Source: HGM13233 sp964478515 (GTDB taxonomy: Bacteria; Bacillota; Clostridia; Oscillospirales; Ruminococcaceae). Taken from it: a stretch of 64,000 nucleotides of DNA. This document shows, one piece after another, positions 52,128-60,036 of this stretch; the first letter of the stretch is position 1, and every line of letters starts with the position of its first letter. Under the pieces are notes generated by a model. The model ran no database searches. It was not told the DNA's origin and saw only the letters and a list, made by a program, of their open reading frames with translations. The stretch lies in NCBI GenBank assembly GCA_964478515.1, contig CAYZIL010000009.1, positions 3,007 through 67,006 on the forward strand. The letters are read 5' to 3'. The position numbers and the translations under genes were made by a program.

Positions 52128-52832
52128 TTACTGAGGGGTCGCCATTGTCAGCCGCAGTTTTTTGATTATTCTTTTTTCCAACCGCGAAATGTAGGACTGC
52201 GAGATGCCAATCATGTCGGCCACCTCTTTTTGGGTGTGTTCGCTGCCGCTTTTCAGCCCGAAGCGCAGCTCGATTATTTGCTGTTCACGCGCCGACAGCA
52301 GCGCGACTGCCTTGCCGAGCTGGTCGTGCTCCGACTCGCGCTCAACGCCGCGAAACACTGTGTCCGCGTCGCTGCCGAGAATGTCGCACAGCAGCAGTTC
52401 ATTGCCGTCCCAGTCGGTGTTCAGCGGCTCGTCAATAGAAATCTCCTGACGGCGGTTTTGACTTTTGCGCAAAAACATCAAAATTTCGTTCTCTATGCAG
52501 CGTGACGCATAGGTAGCCAGCTTAATATTTTTGTCCGGACAAAAGGTGTTTACCGCCTTGATTAGGCCGATAGCGCCGATAGAAACGAGGTCTTCGACAT
52601 TAATGCCGGAGCTCTCAAATTTTTTCGCAATGTAAACTACCAGACGCAGATTGTGGGAAATAAGTATCTGCTTTGCCTGCTCGTCGCCGGCTTTCAAACG
52701 CTCGAAGACCTCGCACTGCTGCTGCTTGCTCAGCGGCGGCGGCAGCGTGGCCGGACCGTTTATATACATTATCGTCTTTTTGGCAAATAATTGCAACAAC
52801 TTGCACAAATAATAGTGGATGAATTTTAACAT
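52128..52832 (-). CDS. sigE: Sporulation mother-cell sigma factor SigE (pro-sigma-E)
   Basis: A 234-residue sigma factor. The first 23 or so residues (MLKFIHYYLCKLLQLFAKK) form the hydrophobic pro-sequence removed by SpoIIGA near Tyr23, before GPATLPPPLSKQQQ. Region 2 reads NLRLVVYIAKKFESSGINVEDLVSIG to KLATYASRCIENEI (in pieces), and region 4 has QKEVADMIGISQSYISRLEKR. It governs early mother-cell genes. GAGG precedes the ATG, and spoIIGA lies seven bases upstream, giving the classical spoIIG operon. Confidence 0.95.
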   Translation of the reverse strand: MLKFIHYYLCKLLQLFAKKTIMYINGPATLPPPLSKQQQCEVFERLKAGDEQAKQILISHNLRLVVYIAKKFESSGINVEDLVSIGAIGLIKAVNTFCPDKNIKLATYASRCIENEILMFLRKSQNRRQEISIDEPLNTDWDGNELLLCDILGSDADTVFRGVERESEHDQLGKAVALLSAREQQIIELRFGLKSGSEHTQKEVADMIGISQSYISRLEKRIIKKLRLTMATPQ

Positions 52833-52839
52833 ATTTACC

Positions 52840-53685
52840 TCACATTTCCTTAATGGCGTCGTAGCTGATAATAGCCTCGAAGCCCGTTTGCCGCGTACAG
52901 ACAGCTGCGAGCGGTTCTTCTATCTGTTTTTTTGTTCCGGAATACTCAATTTCGCAACTGCGCAGCGCGTAGGCGACCAGCAGCCCCTGTCCGCCGAGCG
53001 AGTCGTAGGGGATGAGCCTGAACTTCAGCCCGCTGCCGTCGCCGGCGCAGTTTGCGGCAAATTCCAGCTGTTTTTTGTCAAACAGCCTTGCCGCCGCTTG
53101 CGGCGAAAGCAGTATTACCGGCCGGCCACTGAGCGCGTCGCACACCTTGGCGCCGGTATCTACCAGCGCCGTGCAGCGGTAGACGCCTTTTTCTCCGCAC
53201 AGTTTCAACTGCGCCGCCGCCGCTTGCGGCGCGCGCCCGCGCCACCAGGCATACACGGCGCGCACAACTAAATAAACGGCCGTCATCAGCGCCACGAGCA
53301 TCAGCGGACGGCTGTCAAAATAAAAGGCCGTATTGTTGTAAATAACGCCCGCGTCCAGCAGCTCTGCTGCGAGATATGCCGCGCCGCCGAAAACAAGATT
53401 TACCGCGCCGAAGCAGATAAAATCGCGGGCAAAGCGTGCCCATGATGCGGCGCCGAAAGCTGCAACCGTGACCGCCGCAAGGCAGCACAGCTTTACGGCA
53501 GCGAGCGGCAACGGCTTTATTTGCGGCAGCAGTATCAGCAGCGCACTTGCAGCCGCCAGCGCCGCCGCCCCCAGCAGTCGTCCGAGCGACAGTTTTTGCC
53601 CGCACACCGCCGCCGTGGCGCGCAGCAGCAGGCAGTCGATGAGAAAATTCACCGCCAGCAGTAAGTCAATATATATAACACGCAC
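52840..53685 (-). CDS. spoIIGA: Sigma-E processing peptidase SpoIIGA
   Basis: A 281-residue protein: about five N-terminal membrane spans (YIDLLLAVNFLIDCLLL first) and a C-terminal aspartic protease domain with ALVDTGAKVCDALSGRPV (catalytic Asp about residue 176) and a later LIPYDSLGGQGLL. It activates pro-sigma-E at the septum. GTG at 53685 has AAGGG eight bases upstream and gives the usual family N-terminus; GTG/ATG codons at 53694/53691 lie too close to the SD. Confidence 0.93.
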   Translation of the reverse strand: MRVIYIDLLLAVNFLIDCLLLRATAAVCGQKLSLGRLLGAAALAAASALLILLPQIKPLPLAAVKLCCLAAVTVAAFGAASWARFARDFICFGAVNLVFGGAAYLAAELLDAGVIYNNTAFYFDSRPLMLVALMTAVYLVVRAVYAWWRGRAPQAAAAQLKLCGEKGVYRCTALVDTGAKVCDALSGRPVILLSPQAAARLFDKKQLEFAANCAGDGSGLKFRLIPYDSLGGQGLLVAYALRSCEIEYSGTKKQIEEPLAAVCTRQTGFEAIISYDAIKEM

Positions 53686-53757
53686 CTGCATCACCCTTCA
53701 ACAAGTATATGCGCCGGCGTCACCGCAATTTGTCACTACCGGTCCGAAAAGCAGCAG

Positions 53758-53786
53758 TTTGCAAAACCCGGACAAAATAGTATAAT
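53758..53786 (+). promoter_or_regulatory. Sigma-A promoter of the ATP-grasp gene
   Basis: TTTGCA (53758-53763) and a perfect TATAAT (53781-53786) are 17 bases apart. The SD AGGAG (53803-53807) and ATG at 53814 follow. Confidence 0.65.
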
Positions 53787-53813
53787 TACTGTATTCTTCA
53801 TCAGGAGACAAAA

Positions 53814-54824
53814 ATGGGTTATATAAGTTATATTTTTCGCCGCTTGGGCGACATGCACTACGACAAGCTTGCCGAAATGACAAAATACATCAGCGAAAAG
53901 ACCGGCCGCAGCCGCCTGGGCGTGCTGTTGGACATGGGAATTTGCGCCGTTCGCTACGGTGCAGGTTATGCCGACTATGAGCTTTACGAGATGTACGCCA
54001 TGACACCGGCACAGCGCAACACTGTTATGACTCGCGGGCGCAACAACGCCTTCGTCAAAAAATACAACCAGAAGGATTACTTCCACTGTCTGGAAAACAA
54101 GGACGAGTTCAACACCATCTTTGCCGATTTTCTCGGCCGCAGCTGGGTCTATGCCAGCGCCGACACGCGCGAGCAGGCGCGCCAATGGATAAACGAAAAC
54201 AGTCACTTTATCGCCAAGCCGCGCGACGGCGGCGGCGGACGCGGAGTCGAAATAATCGACATGGCCGAACAGGAATCGGTCGACGCCGTGCTCGACAGGT
54301 TGACTGCCGACGGCCGCTCGTATGTGCTTGAGCAGCTAATAAAGCAGTGCGCCGAATTCAATCGCCTTTACCCCTATTCCGTTAACACCGTGCGCTTTCT
54401 CACTATCCAGAAAGACGGCAAGGTTGCCTGCCCCGCCGCCTATTTACGCATTGGCAGCGGCGGACATGTGGTCGACAATTTTCACCAGGAGGGTTTGGCA
54501 GCGCCGATAGATATGGCGACCGGACGCGTTCGCAGCGTCGCAGTCGACCGCCGCAAACAGACCTTCACCAAACACCCGGTCACCGGCACCGAAATACTCG
54601 GCTACCAGGTACCGCAATGGCCGCAGATAGTCGCCATGTGCCGGCGTGCGGCGCTGATAGTTCCGCAGATGAGTTTTACGGGTTGGGATGTCGCCGTTAC
54701 CGACGCGGGGCCGGTGTTTATAGAGGCCAATGAATTTCCCGGACACGACATCTACCAGCTGCCGGAACACACGCCCGACAAAATAGGTATGTATCCCGTC
54801 TTTATGAACGCAAAGTTCGAATAG
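53814..54824 (+). CDS. Sugar-transfer associated ATP-grasp domain protein
   Basis: A 336-residue cytoplasmic protein matching the ATPgrasp_ST family. The nucleotide-binding glycine loop is IAKPRDGGGGRGVEIIDM around residue 128-145, and the metal/phosphate block is TGWDVAVTDAGPVFIEANE near residue 283-301. These enzymes are thought to ligate carboxylates to amines or thiols in cell-surface polysaccharide pathways; the substrate here is unknown. It is a single gene, divergent from spoIIGA, with a strong terminator after it. No polysaccharide genes are near. Confidence 0.82.
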   Translation: MGYISYIFRRLGDMHYDKLAEMTKYISEKTGRSRLGVLLDMGICAVRYGAGYADYELYEMYAMTPAQRNTVMTRGRNNAFVKKYNQKDYFHCLENKDEFNTIFADFLGRSWVYASADTREQARQWINENSHFIAKPRDGGGGRGVEIIDMAEQESVDAVLDRLTADGRSYVLEQLIKQCAEFNRLYPYSVNTVRFLTIQKDGKVACPAAYLRIGSGGHVVDNFHQEGLAAPIDMATGRVRSVAVDRRKQTFTKHPVTGTEILGYQVPQWPQIVAMCRRAALIVPQMSFTGWDVAVTDAGPVFIEANEFPGHDIYQLPEHTPDKIGMYPVFMNAKFE

Positions 54825-54868
54825 TTTTTCAGCTGCAGCGCATATTGACTGCGCGTGCCGCTCACAGT

Positions 54869-54920
54869 AAGAACAGAGCTCTCTTTTGTCGCGACCAAAA
54901 AGAGCTCTGTTCTTTAATTT
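54869..54920 (+). terminator. Terminator of the ATP-grasp gene
   Basis: A 14-bp stem (AAGAACAGAGCTCT with AGAGCTCTGTTCTT, roughly 54869-54882 with 54902-54915) plus inner CTTTTG/CAAAAG pairing, followed by TAATTTTG. Confidence 0.85.
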
Positions 54921-55033
54921 TGCTTTTGCATTGAGTTTTTACTGCAGCACAGGATTATAAATCAGTTGCTGGACGCTACGCTCAGGCGCTTAGTCAAACA
55001 CAAAACAATAACCGGGCGCAAAAGCACCGGCAA
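54921..55033. other. Intergenic stretch without a supported gene
   Basis: Between the two terminators I see no open frame with a ribosome binding site and no RNA family I recognise. Confidence 0.5.
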
Positions 55034-55068
55034 AGAAAACGAGCCTCGCGCCGCAGGCGCGAGGCTCG
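55034..55068 (-). terminator. Terminator downstream of mutS2
   Basis: A perfect 13-bp GC-rich stem (55040-55052 with 55056-55068, three-base loop) followed on the minus strand by TTTTCTTTG. It lies about 260 bases after the mutS2 stop, leaving room for a long 3' region or a separate RNA. Confidence 0.8.
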
Positions 55069-55096
55069 GGCAGTTAGAGATTTTTCTCTTGCCGTT

Positions 55097-55202
55097 AAAT
55101 TGTTAAAGAGAGCGGGAAACTTATGGGGACGCAGCACAACGGTATCTTGGCTCCATAAAAAACGTTTTTGTGCTTTGAAAACCGCACTCTCTTACTTAAT
55201 TT
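55097..55202. ncRNA. Candidate pseudoknotted structured RNA, class unknown
   Basis: Nested and crossing complementarity is visible. Outer stem: 55097-55101 with 55198-55202 (5 bp), a 4x4 internal loop, then 55106-55112 with 55187-55193 (7 bp), a two-base bulge and three more pairs. Inside, 55121-55128 pairs with 55151-55158 and 55133-55139 pairs with 55168-55174, in the crossing order of an H-type pseudoknot. One pair in the 8-bp stem is G-U if the plus strand is transcribed and A-C if the minus strand is. The minus strand has a terminator just beyond; the plus strand has the better pairing. I could not match it to 6S, SRP, tmRNA, RNase P or a riboswitch I know. Confidence 0.35.
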
Positions 55203-55328
55203 ATGCTCATTTGCTTGCCGTTTTAGAACGCGTCTTTAAGCGCCGGCAGTGCTTCGCTCCTACTGGCCCCTGTGCATTTCACAACGTATATGCGTGGTAA
55301 AGTATCTGCGTCGAGCAGACATTGGGAA
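55203..55328. other. mutS2 3' flank
   Basis: A short GC-rich imperfect hairpin lies around 55239-55268. No gene seen. Confidence 0.4.
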
Positions 55329-57710
55329 CTATTTCAGTTCGACCACCGTCACGCCGTCCTCACCTTCGCCGAAAGCGCCGAGTCGAAAGCTTTTTACGAA
55401 TTTCAGCTGCTTCAGTCGCCTTTGTATAGCACCGCGCAGCGCGCCGGTACCCCGTCCGTGAATGACATACACCGTGTTGAGCTTTGCGAGCACCGCGTCG
55501 TCTAAAAAGCGCTCAACTTCCAAAGTCGCCTCCTCGGTGTCCAGGCCGATTACGTTTATTTCGTTTTGCGCTTTTCTGCCCTCGCCCGGCGCTTGGGGAA
55601 TATATTCGCTGGCTTTCTTTTTTTTGTGCGGCATGTCCTGCGGCAGCGCTGCCAGCTCGCTGAGCTTGACGCGTGTGTGCAGGTTTCCGGCCGCGACTTC
55701 CAGCTGTCCTTTGGCGTCGGCGGCTTTTACAACTTTTGCCACCTGCCCCAGCGCGCGGATAAAGACTTCGTCGCCGACTTTTGCCGACTCTAACGGCTTG
55801 AGCTCACGCTGGTCAATATGTGTTACCGGCTCGGTCAAGTCGTAAAGCTTTGCCGAGTCGCTGCGGGCGATGGCGCGCGCTCTCGCCACCGCGGCTTTGG
55901 AATCCTTCGCGGCGTTTTTCTCGACGTCGCGCAGCTCGCGGTTAAGTGTTTCCGCGCGGGCGCTGACGTCGGCGACCAGCTGCTTTGCGCGTTCCTGTGC
56001 CCTAAAAAGCTCCTTTTGCGCCTCGCTGCGGATGCGCTGTGCCTCCTCGCGCGCTTTTTTCAGTTCCTCGCGCGCTTGCGCGGCCGCCGAGTCGGCAGCC
56101 TCGCTCTTTGTGCCGATTTCGCTCTTTATCTGTTCAATTTGTCCGAGCACATCCTCAAAGCTGCGCGTCTCGTGGCTCATGTTCTCGCGCGCCGCCGAAA
56201 TTATGCTTTCCGGCAGTCCCAGCCGCTCGCCGATAAGAAAGGCGTTGGAGCGGCCCGGCACACCGATGTGGATTCTGTAAGTGGGACGCAAAGTTGCCAC
56301 GTCAAACTCGCAGCTGGCGTTTTGCACACCGTCGGTGTCGAGCGCATACAACTTCATCTCGCCGAAGTGGGTTGTTGCAATTACCAGACAGCCGCGCGCG
56401 CGCAGCTCGTCGAGAATGGCGACTGCCAGCGCCGCGCCCTCGGCAGGGTCTGTACCGGCGCCGAGCTCGTCAAGCAACACCAGCGAGCCGCTGTCGGCTT
56501 GCTTCAATATTTCTATGATATTGGTTATGTGCCCCGAAAAGGTGGACAGCGACTGCTCAATACTCTGCTCATCGCCAATGTCGACAAGTATTCCGTCCAG
56601 CAGGCACAGCCGGCTGCCCGCTGCCGCCGACACCGGCATGCCGCACGCCGCCATAAGCGACAGCAGGCCGACAGTCTTCAGCGTTACGGTTTTGCCGCCG
56701 GTGTTGGGGCCGGTAATTACGAGTGTGGTGTAATTGCTGCCGACAGCTATGTCTATTGGCACGACTTTGTTCTTGTCTATAAGCGGGTGGCGCGCTTTTT
56801 TCAAATCTATTATGCCGTCGTCACTGAACTCGGGGACCGCGCCGTCGATAGACAGCGCGTATCTCGCCTTTGCTAAAGACATGTCTATGTCTATGAACGC
56901 CGCGTAGCTGGCGTTTAGTTGTTCGGCAAAGCCGGCAATTTCGGCGGTAAGCTCGTATAGAATGCGCTCTATCTCTTTTTGTTCGTCCGCCTTTAGCGCC
57001 ACTATATGGTTGTTTGCCTCCAATACGGCGGCTGGCTCGACAAAATAAGTGGAGCCGCTGGCCGATACGTCGTGCACCAGGCCCTTGACGTCGCCGCGGT
57101 GTTCGGATTTTACCGGCACCACGAACCGGCCGCCGCGCATGGTGACAATAGCCTCTTGCAGAAATTTCTGCGAATTTCCCTTGACTATAGAGTCCAGCTT
57201 GTCCCTTATTGACGACTCGGTGCGCGCAATTTTGCGCCTGATGTCGGCAAGCGCCGTGCTGGCGCCGTCGGCCATTGTGTCCTCGCTGAGAATGCACTCG
57301 TCTATGCGCCGCTCAAAACCGTCGTTGCGATAGAGGGCAAAAAACAGCTGCTCGGCGCCTGGGCAGTCGCTCTCGCCGCCCTCGCTGTACCAGCTTTTTA
57401 ACACGCGGGCGTTTTTCAGCATTCTTGCCACTGTGAGCAGCTCGCTCATAGAAAGCGCCCCGCCTTTTTCAGCGCGCATTGCCAGCCGGTCTATTTCGCT
57501 CACGGCGACGACGGCCGGCGCGCCGTTATGTACCACCATGCGCAGCAGAGCGTCAGTCAGCGCCAGCGCCGCGCGCGCTTGCGGCACGTTGTCGCAAGGA
57601 CACAGCTCGCTGAGCCGTTCGCGGGACTTTTCACACACAGCAAGTGCGCTGACTCTGGCGAGCACCTTGTCAAATTCCAGTTGTTTTGAATACTTAAGCA
57701 AAGCGTGCAT
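55329..57710 (-). CDS. mutS2: MutS2 family endonuclease
   Basis: A 793-residue protein: N-terminal lever/clamp, MutS-like ATPase with Walker A ITGPNTGGKTVTLKTVG near residue 330-346 and Walker B LVLLDELGAGTDPAEG, a long coiled coil (about 500-620) and a C-terminal Smr nuclease domain (VYVIHGRGTGALRGAIQ). It lacks the mismatch-binding domain of MutS; in Bacillus it also rescues collided ribosomes. ATG at 57710 with GGAG six bases upstream is chosen over ATG 57725 and TTG 57734, which overlap recO. Confidence 0.95.
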   Translation of the reverse strand: MHALLKYSKQLEFDKVLARVSALAVCEKSRERLSELCPCDNVPQARAALALTDALLRMVVHNGAPAVVAVSEIDRLAMRAEKGGALSMSELLTVARMLKNARVLKSWYSEGGESDCPGAEQLFFALYRNDGFERRIDECILSEDTMADGASTALADIRRKIARTESSIRDKLDSIVKGNSQKFLQEAIVTMRGGRFVVPVKSEHRGDVKGLVHDVSASGSTYFVEPAAVLEANNHIVALKADEQKEIERILYELTAEIAGFAEQLNASYAAFIDIDMSLAKARYALSIDGAVPEFSDDGIIDLKKARHPLIDKNKVVPIDIAVGSNYTTLVITGPNTGGKTVTLKTVGLLSLMAACGMPVSAAAGSRLCLLDGILVDIGDEQSIEQSLSTFSGHITNIIEILKQADSGSLVLLDELGAGTDPAEGAALAVAILDELRARGCLVIATTHFGEMKLYALDTDGVQNASCEFDVATLRPTYRIHIGVPGRSNAFLIGERLGLPESIISAARENMSHETRSFEDVLGQIEQIKSEIGTKSEAADSAAAQAREELKKAREEAQRIRSEAQKELFRAQERAKQLVADVSARAETLNRELRDVEKNAAKDSKAAVARARAIARSDSAKLYDLTEPVTHIDQRELKPLESAKVGDEVFIRALGQVAKVVKAADAKGQLEVAAGNLHTRVKLSELAALPQDMPHKKKKASEYIPQAPGEGRKAQNEINVIGLDTEEATLEVERFLDDAVLAKLNTVYVIHGRGTGALRGAIQRRLKQLKFVKSFRLGAFGEGEDGVTVVELK

Positions 57711-57721
57711 ATTTTCTCCGA

Positions 57722-58465
57722 TCATTGCGAACAAATTGAATTGAAAAACTCCAGCGTCGGCAGCGAGCGCTCAAGGCGCTCAAGCACATAGCGCTCGCTG
57801 AGTGCGCACAGCGTCTTTAGCTGCTCGTCTGCCACCGTGAACGAAAATATATTTTTTGCCGGCGAGTAGACAATATGGCGCATAGCCTCTATCACGTCGT
57901 ACTCGCAATTTACGCGGCGGTTAAGCTTGCCGGCACAGCGCTCGCAAAACCATTCGGCGCCCGCAGTGTCAAAAAAGGCGCTGCTGCACTCGCCGCGGCC
58001 GCACTCGCCGCAGCCGATAAGATCCGGCATATAGCCGGCGAGCGCCATCAGCCGCAGCTCGAAAACGCTTTTCACCTGCCGCAGCGGCCGGCGCTTACCG
58101 TTAAGCACCCACAGCGAATTCAACATAAGCTGCAAATAATCGTCGGCATTGTCGTCTACCGGTGCGAGCGTCTTCATCAGCTCGCAAAAATAGGACGCGA
58201 GCGCCACCGCGTCCACATCGCTCGCAAGCGACATGAAACGGGAAAGACAGCCCGCGTCGTCGACGTTATACATATTGCTGCCGGAAAACAGTTCAAAGCT
58301 GGAATAGGAAAACAGCGCTGTGGCCGAGGCGAGTTTGTTGCCGGGCCGCAGCGAATTGCGCGCAAACGCGGTAATAAGGCCATTTTGCGACAAAATGGTT
58401 ATTACCCGGTGCGCGTCACCGGTCTTGACTTGCCATATCACTATCCCGTTCGTCGACAGCTTCAT
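57722..58465 (-). CDS. recO: DNA repair protein RecO
   Basis: A 247-residue recombination mediator. The N-terminal OB fold starts STNGIVIWQVKTGDAHRVIT with the conserved later block TAFARNSLRPGNKLASA, and the C-terminal part has a four-cysteine zinc site (CGECGRGECSSAFF, then CERC). It loads RecA together with RecR. ATG at 58465 has AAGG upstream; the longer frame to 58534 would coincide with yqzL in another frame. Confidence 0.92.
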   Translation of the reverse strand: MKLSTNGIVIWQVKTGDAHRVITILSQNGLITAFARNSLRPGNKLASATALFSYSSFELFSGSNMYNVDDAGCLSRFMSLASDVDAVALASYFCELMKTLAPVDDNADDYLQLMLNSLWVLNGKRRPLRQVKSVFELRLMALAGYMPDLIGCGECGRGECSSAFFDTAGAEWFCERCAGKLNRRVNCEYDVIEAMRHIVYSPAKNIFSFTVADEQLKTLCALSERYVLERLERSLPTLEFFNSICSQ

Positions 58466-58562
58466 CCTGCGCCTTCTGCGAGTGCACGGCGTCTGTGTAG
58501 GCCAGATAATCGCTGACTGCGCCGGTGTTCGCAAACTTTTCCCACAGCTCGTCCCTGTTCAT
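58416..58562 (-). CDS. yqzL: YqzL family small protein
   Basis: A 48-residue protein, starting MNRDELWEKFANTGAVSDYL and ending in an acidic/polar tail. The LWEKFANTGAVSDYLAY pattern resembles the YqzL family (about 47 aa), whose gene also lies between era and recO in Bacillus. An AAAGGGAGAG ribosome site precedes the ATG at 58562. The last 50 bases overlap the recO start in another frame, so translation of recO is probably coupled. Function unknown. Confidence 0.8.
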   Translation of the reverse strand: MNRDELWEKFANTGAVSDYLAYTDAVHSQKAQDEAVDERDSDMASQDR

Positions 58563-58638
58563 TTTCGCTCTCCCTTTCGTCTTGTACTGCAAGTGTTGGC
58601 TTACGGTACAAGATATATGCCGGGGAAAGCGGGAAAAT

Positions 58639-59526
58639 TCAATATCCCAAGTACTTTATTACCTGTTCCTTGTTGCGCCAGTCCTCGCGCACCTTGACAC
58701 GGCACTGCAAGTTGACGCGGCAGCCGAGAAAATCCTCCATTTCGACGCGCGCCTCGCTGGCTATCTTTTTCAGCATGCGCCCGCCCTTGCCGATTATCAT
58801 GCCCTTGTGGCTTTCGCGCTCGCAGAGTATTTCGGCGTTGATGTCGGTAATGTCGGAATTTTGGCGCGGCGAATAGCGTTCAATGGATATGCCGCAGCCG
58901 TGCGGCAGTTCGTCGCGCAGGTTTGTGAGCATTTTTTCGCGCAGCAGCTCGGAGACTATTGTTCTTTCGGGCTGGTCGGTGAGCGTGTCGTCGTCGAAAA
59001 AATGCGGGCCGGTCTGGGCATATTCGCGGATTTTGGCCAGCAGCGCGTCGCAGCCGTCGCCGTCAAGCGCGCTGACTGCCAGCGCGTCGGCAAAACGGTA
59101 TTTACCGCTCAACTGCTCAAGGTATTCCGCCAGTTTCTTTTTGCTTTGCGCCGTGTCCGCCTTGTTGACAACAAGTATTACCGGTATTTTCCGGTTAAAA
59201 AGGTCGCCGAGCAGCTTTTGCTCGGTCTCGTCGAAATCACTTTTGGGCCAGGTCAAAAACAGCGCGGCGTCGACTTCGTCGGTCGCGTCTTTTACGGATT
59301 GCATCATGTGCTCGCCGAGCCGGGTTCGCGGCAGGTGCAGCCCCGGCGTGTCGAGAAAGACGAACTGACATTCGCCCTCGGTCAGCACGCCCATTATCTT
59401 GTTGCGCGTCGTCTGCGGTTTTGGCGAGATTATTGCTATTTTAGCGCCGACAAAACGGTTGAGCAGCGTCGACTTGCCGACATTAGGTTTGCCGACGAGC
59501 GCGGCAAATACAGAGCATTCGTCCAT
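58639..59526 (-). CDS. era: GTPase Era
   Basis: A 295-residue essential GTPase for 16S rRNA and 30S assembly. The G1 motif is GKPNVGKSTLLNRF (residue 12-25), G3 is DTPGLH, G4 is NKAD, and the C-terminal KH domain contains MIIGKGGRMLKKIASEAR. It lies directly after ybeY, as in many Firmicutes; cdd is not present. Confidence 0.96.
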   Translation of the reverse strand: MDECSVFAALVGKPNVGKSTLLNRFVGAKIAIISPKPQTTRNKIMGVLTEGECQFVFLDTPGLHLPRTRLGEHMMQSVKDATDEVDAALFLTWPKSDFDETEQKLLGDLFNRKIPVILVVNKADTAQSKKKLAEYLEQLSGKYRFADALAVSALDGDGCDALLAKIREYAQTGPHFFDDDTLTDQPERTIVSELLREKMLTNLRDELPHGCGISIERYSPRQNSDITDINAEILCERESHKGMIIGKGGRMLKKIASEARVEMEDFLGCRVNLQCRVKVREDWRNKEQVIKYLGY

Positions 59527-59529
59527 CGG

Positions 59530-60036
59530 CTATTCTATCTTTTCCGGAACGTAATTTAGGCCGCGGGGAACGCCTATCTGAGTAAGTACCAGCTCCTCTT
59601 TTTCGCGCATGCGCACCTGCTCAAGGCCGCCGCTCTCGTGGTCGTAGCCGAGCAAATGAAGCACCGAGTGCACGGTAAGAAAAGCTATTTCGCGCTGCAG
59701 GGAGTGGCCGAAACTCTCCGCTTGCTCCACGGCGCGCGGCATACAAATTACGACGTCTCCCAACAGGTAAAGCCCGGTTTCCTCGTCCTGTTCGAGATGA
59801 TCGAGGTCGTCTGCCGCCGGAAACGAGAGCACGTCCGTGACCGAGTCGATTTTGCGAAACTCACGGTTCAGCTGTCTTATCTCGTCGTTGTCTACAAAGC
59901 AGACGCTGATTTCTGCGCCCTTTTCGAATTTTTCTTCCAGCAGCACGGCGTTGCAGCAGCGCCTTATCAGCAGCCTGGTACCGGAAGGCACCTTGACTTC
60001 TTTTTGCTTGTTATTTATCAGTACTTTGTTTGCCAT
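59530..60036 (-). CDS. ybeY: Endoribonuclease YbeY
   Basis: A 168-residue metalloenzyme in 16S rRNA 3'-end maturation and ribosome quality control. The zinc motif HSVLHLLGYDH (H-x3-H-x5-H) is near the C-terminus, preceded by the RQLNREFRKIDSVTDVLSFP signature in part. ATG at 60036 overlaps phoH by 26 bases and has GGAAAG upstream; an earlier ATG at 60090 would add unrelated residues. Confidence 0.94.
   Translation of the reverse strand: MANKVLINNKQKEVKVPSGTRLLIRRCCNAVLLEEKFEKGAEISVCFVDNDEIRQLNREFRKIDSVTDVLSFPAADDLDHLEQDEETGLYLLGDVVICMPRAVEQAESFGHSLQREIAFLTVHSVLHLLGYDHESGGLEQVRMREKEELVLTQIGVPRGLNYVPEKIE

Noticed and set aside
53691..53736. Possible spoIIGA promoter GTGACA-N21-TATACT, resembling the long-spacer Spo0A promoter of Bacillus spoIIG
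   Set aside because: The predicted transcription start would fall inside the GAAGGG ribosome site of spoIIGA, so mRNA would lack it.
55069..55260. 6S RNA, SRP RNA or tmRNA identity for the intergenic RNA candidate
   Set aside because: The long-hairpin central bubble of 6S, the GGAAGGAAGC-type SRP loop and tRNA-like ends of tmRNA are not visible.
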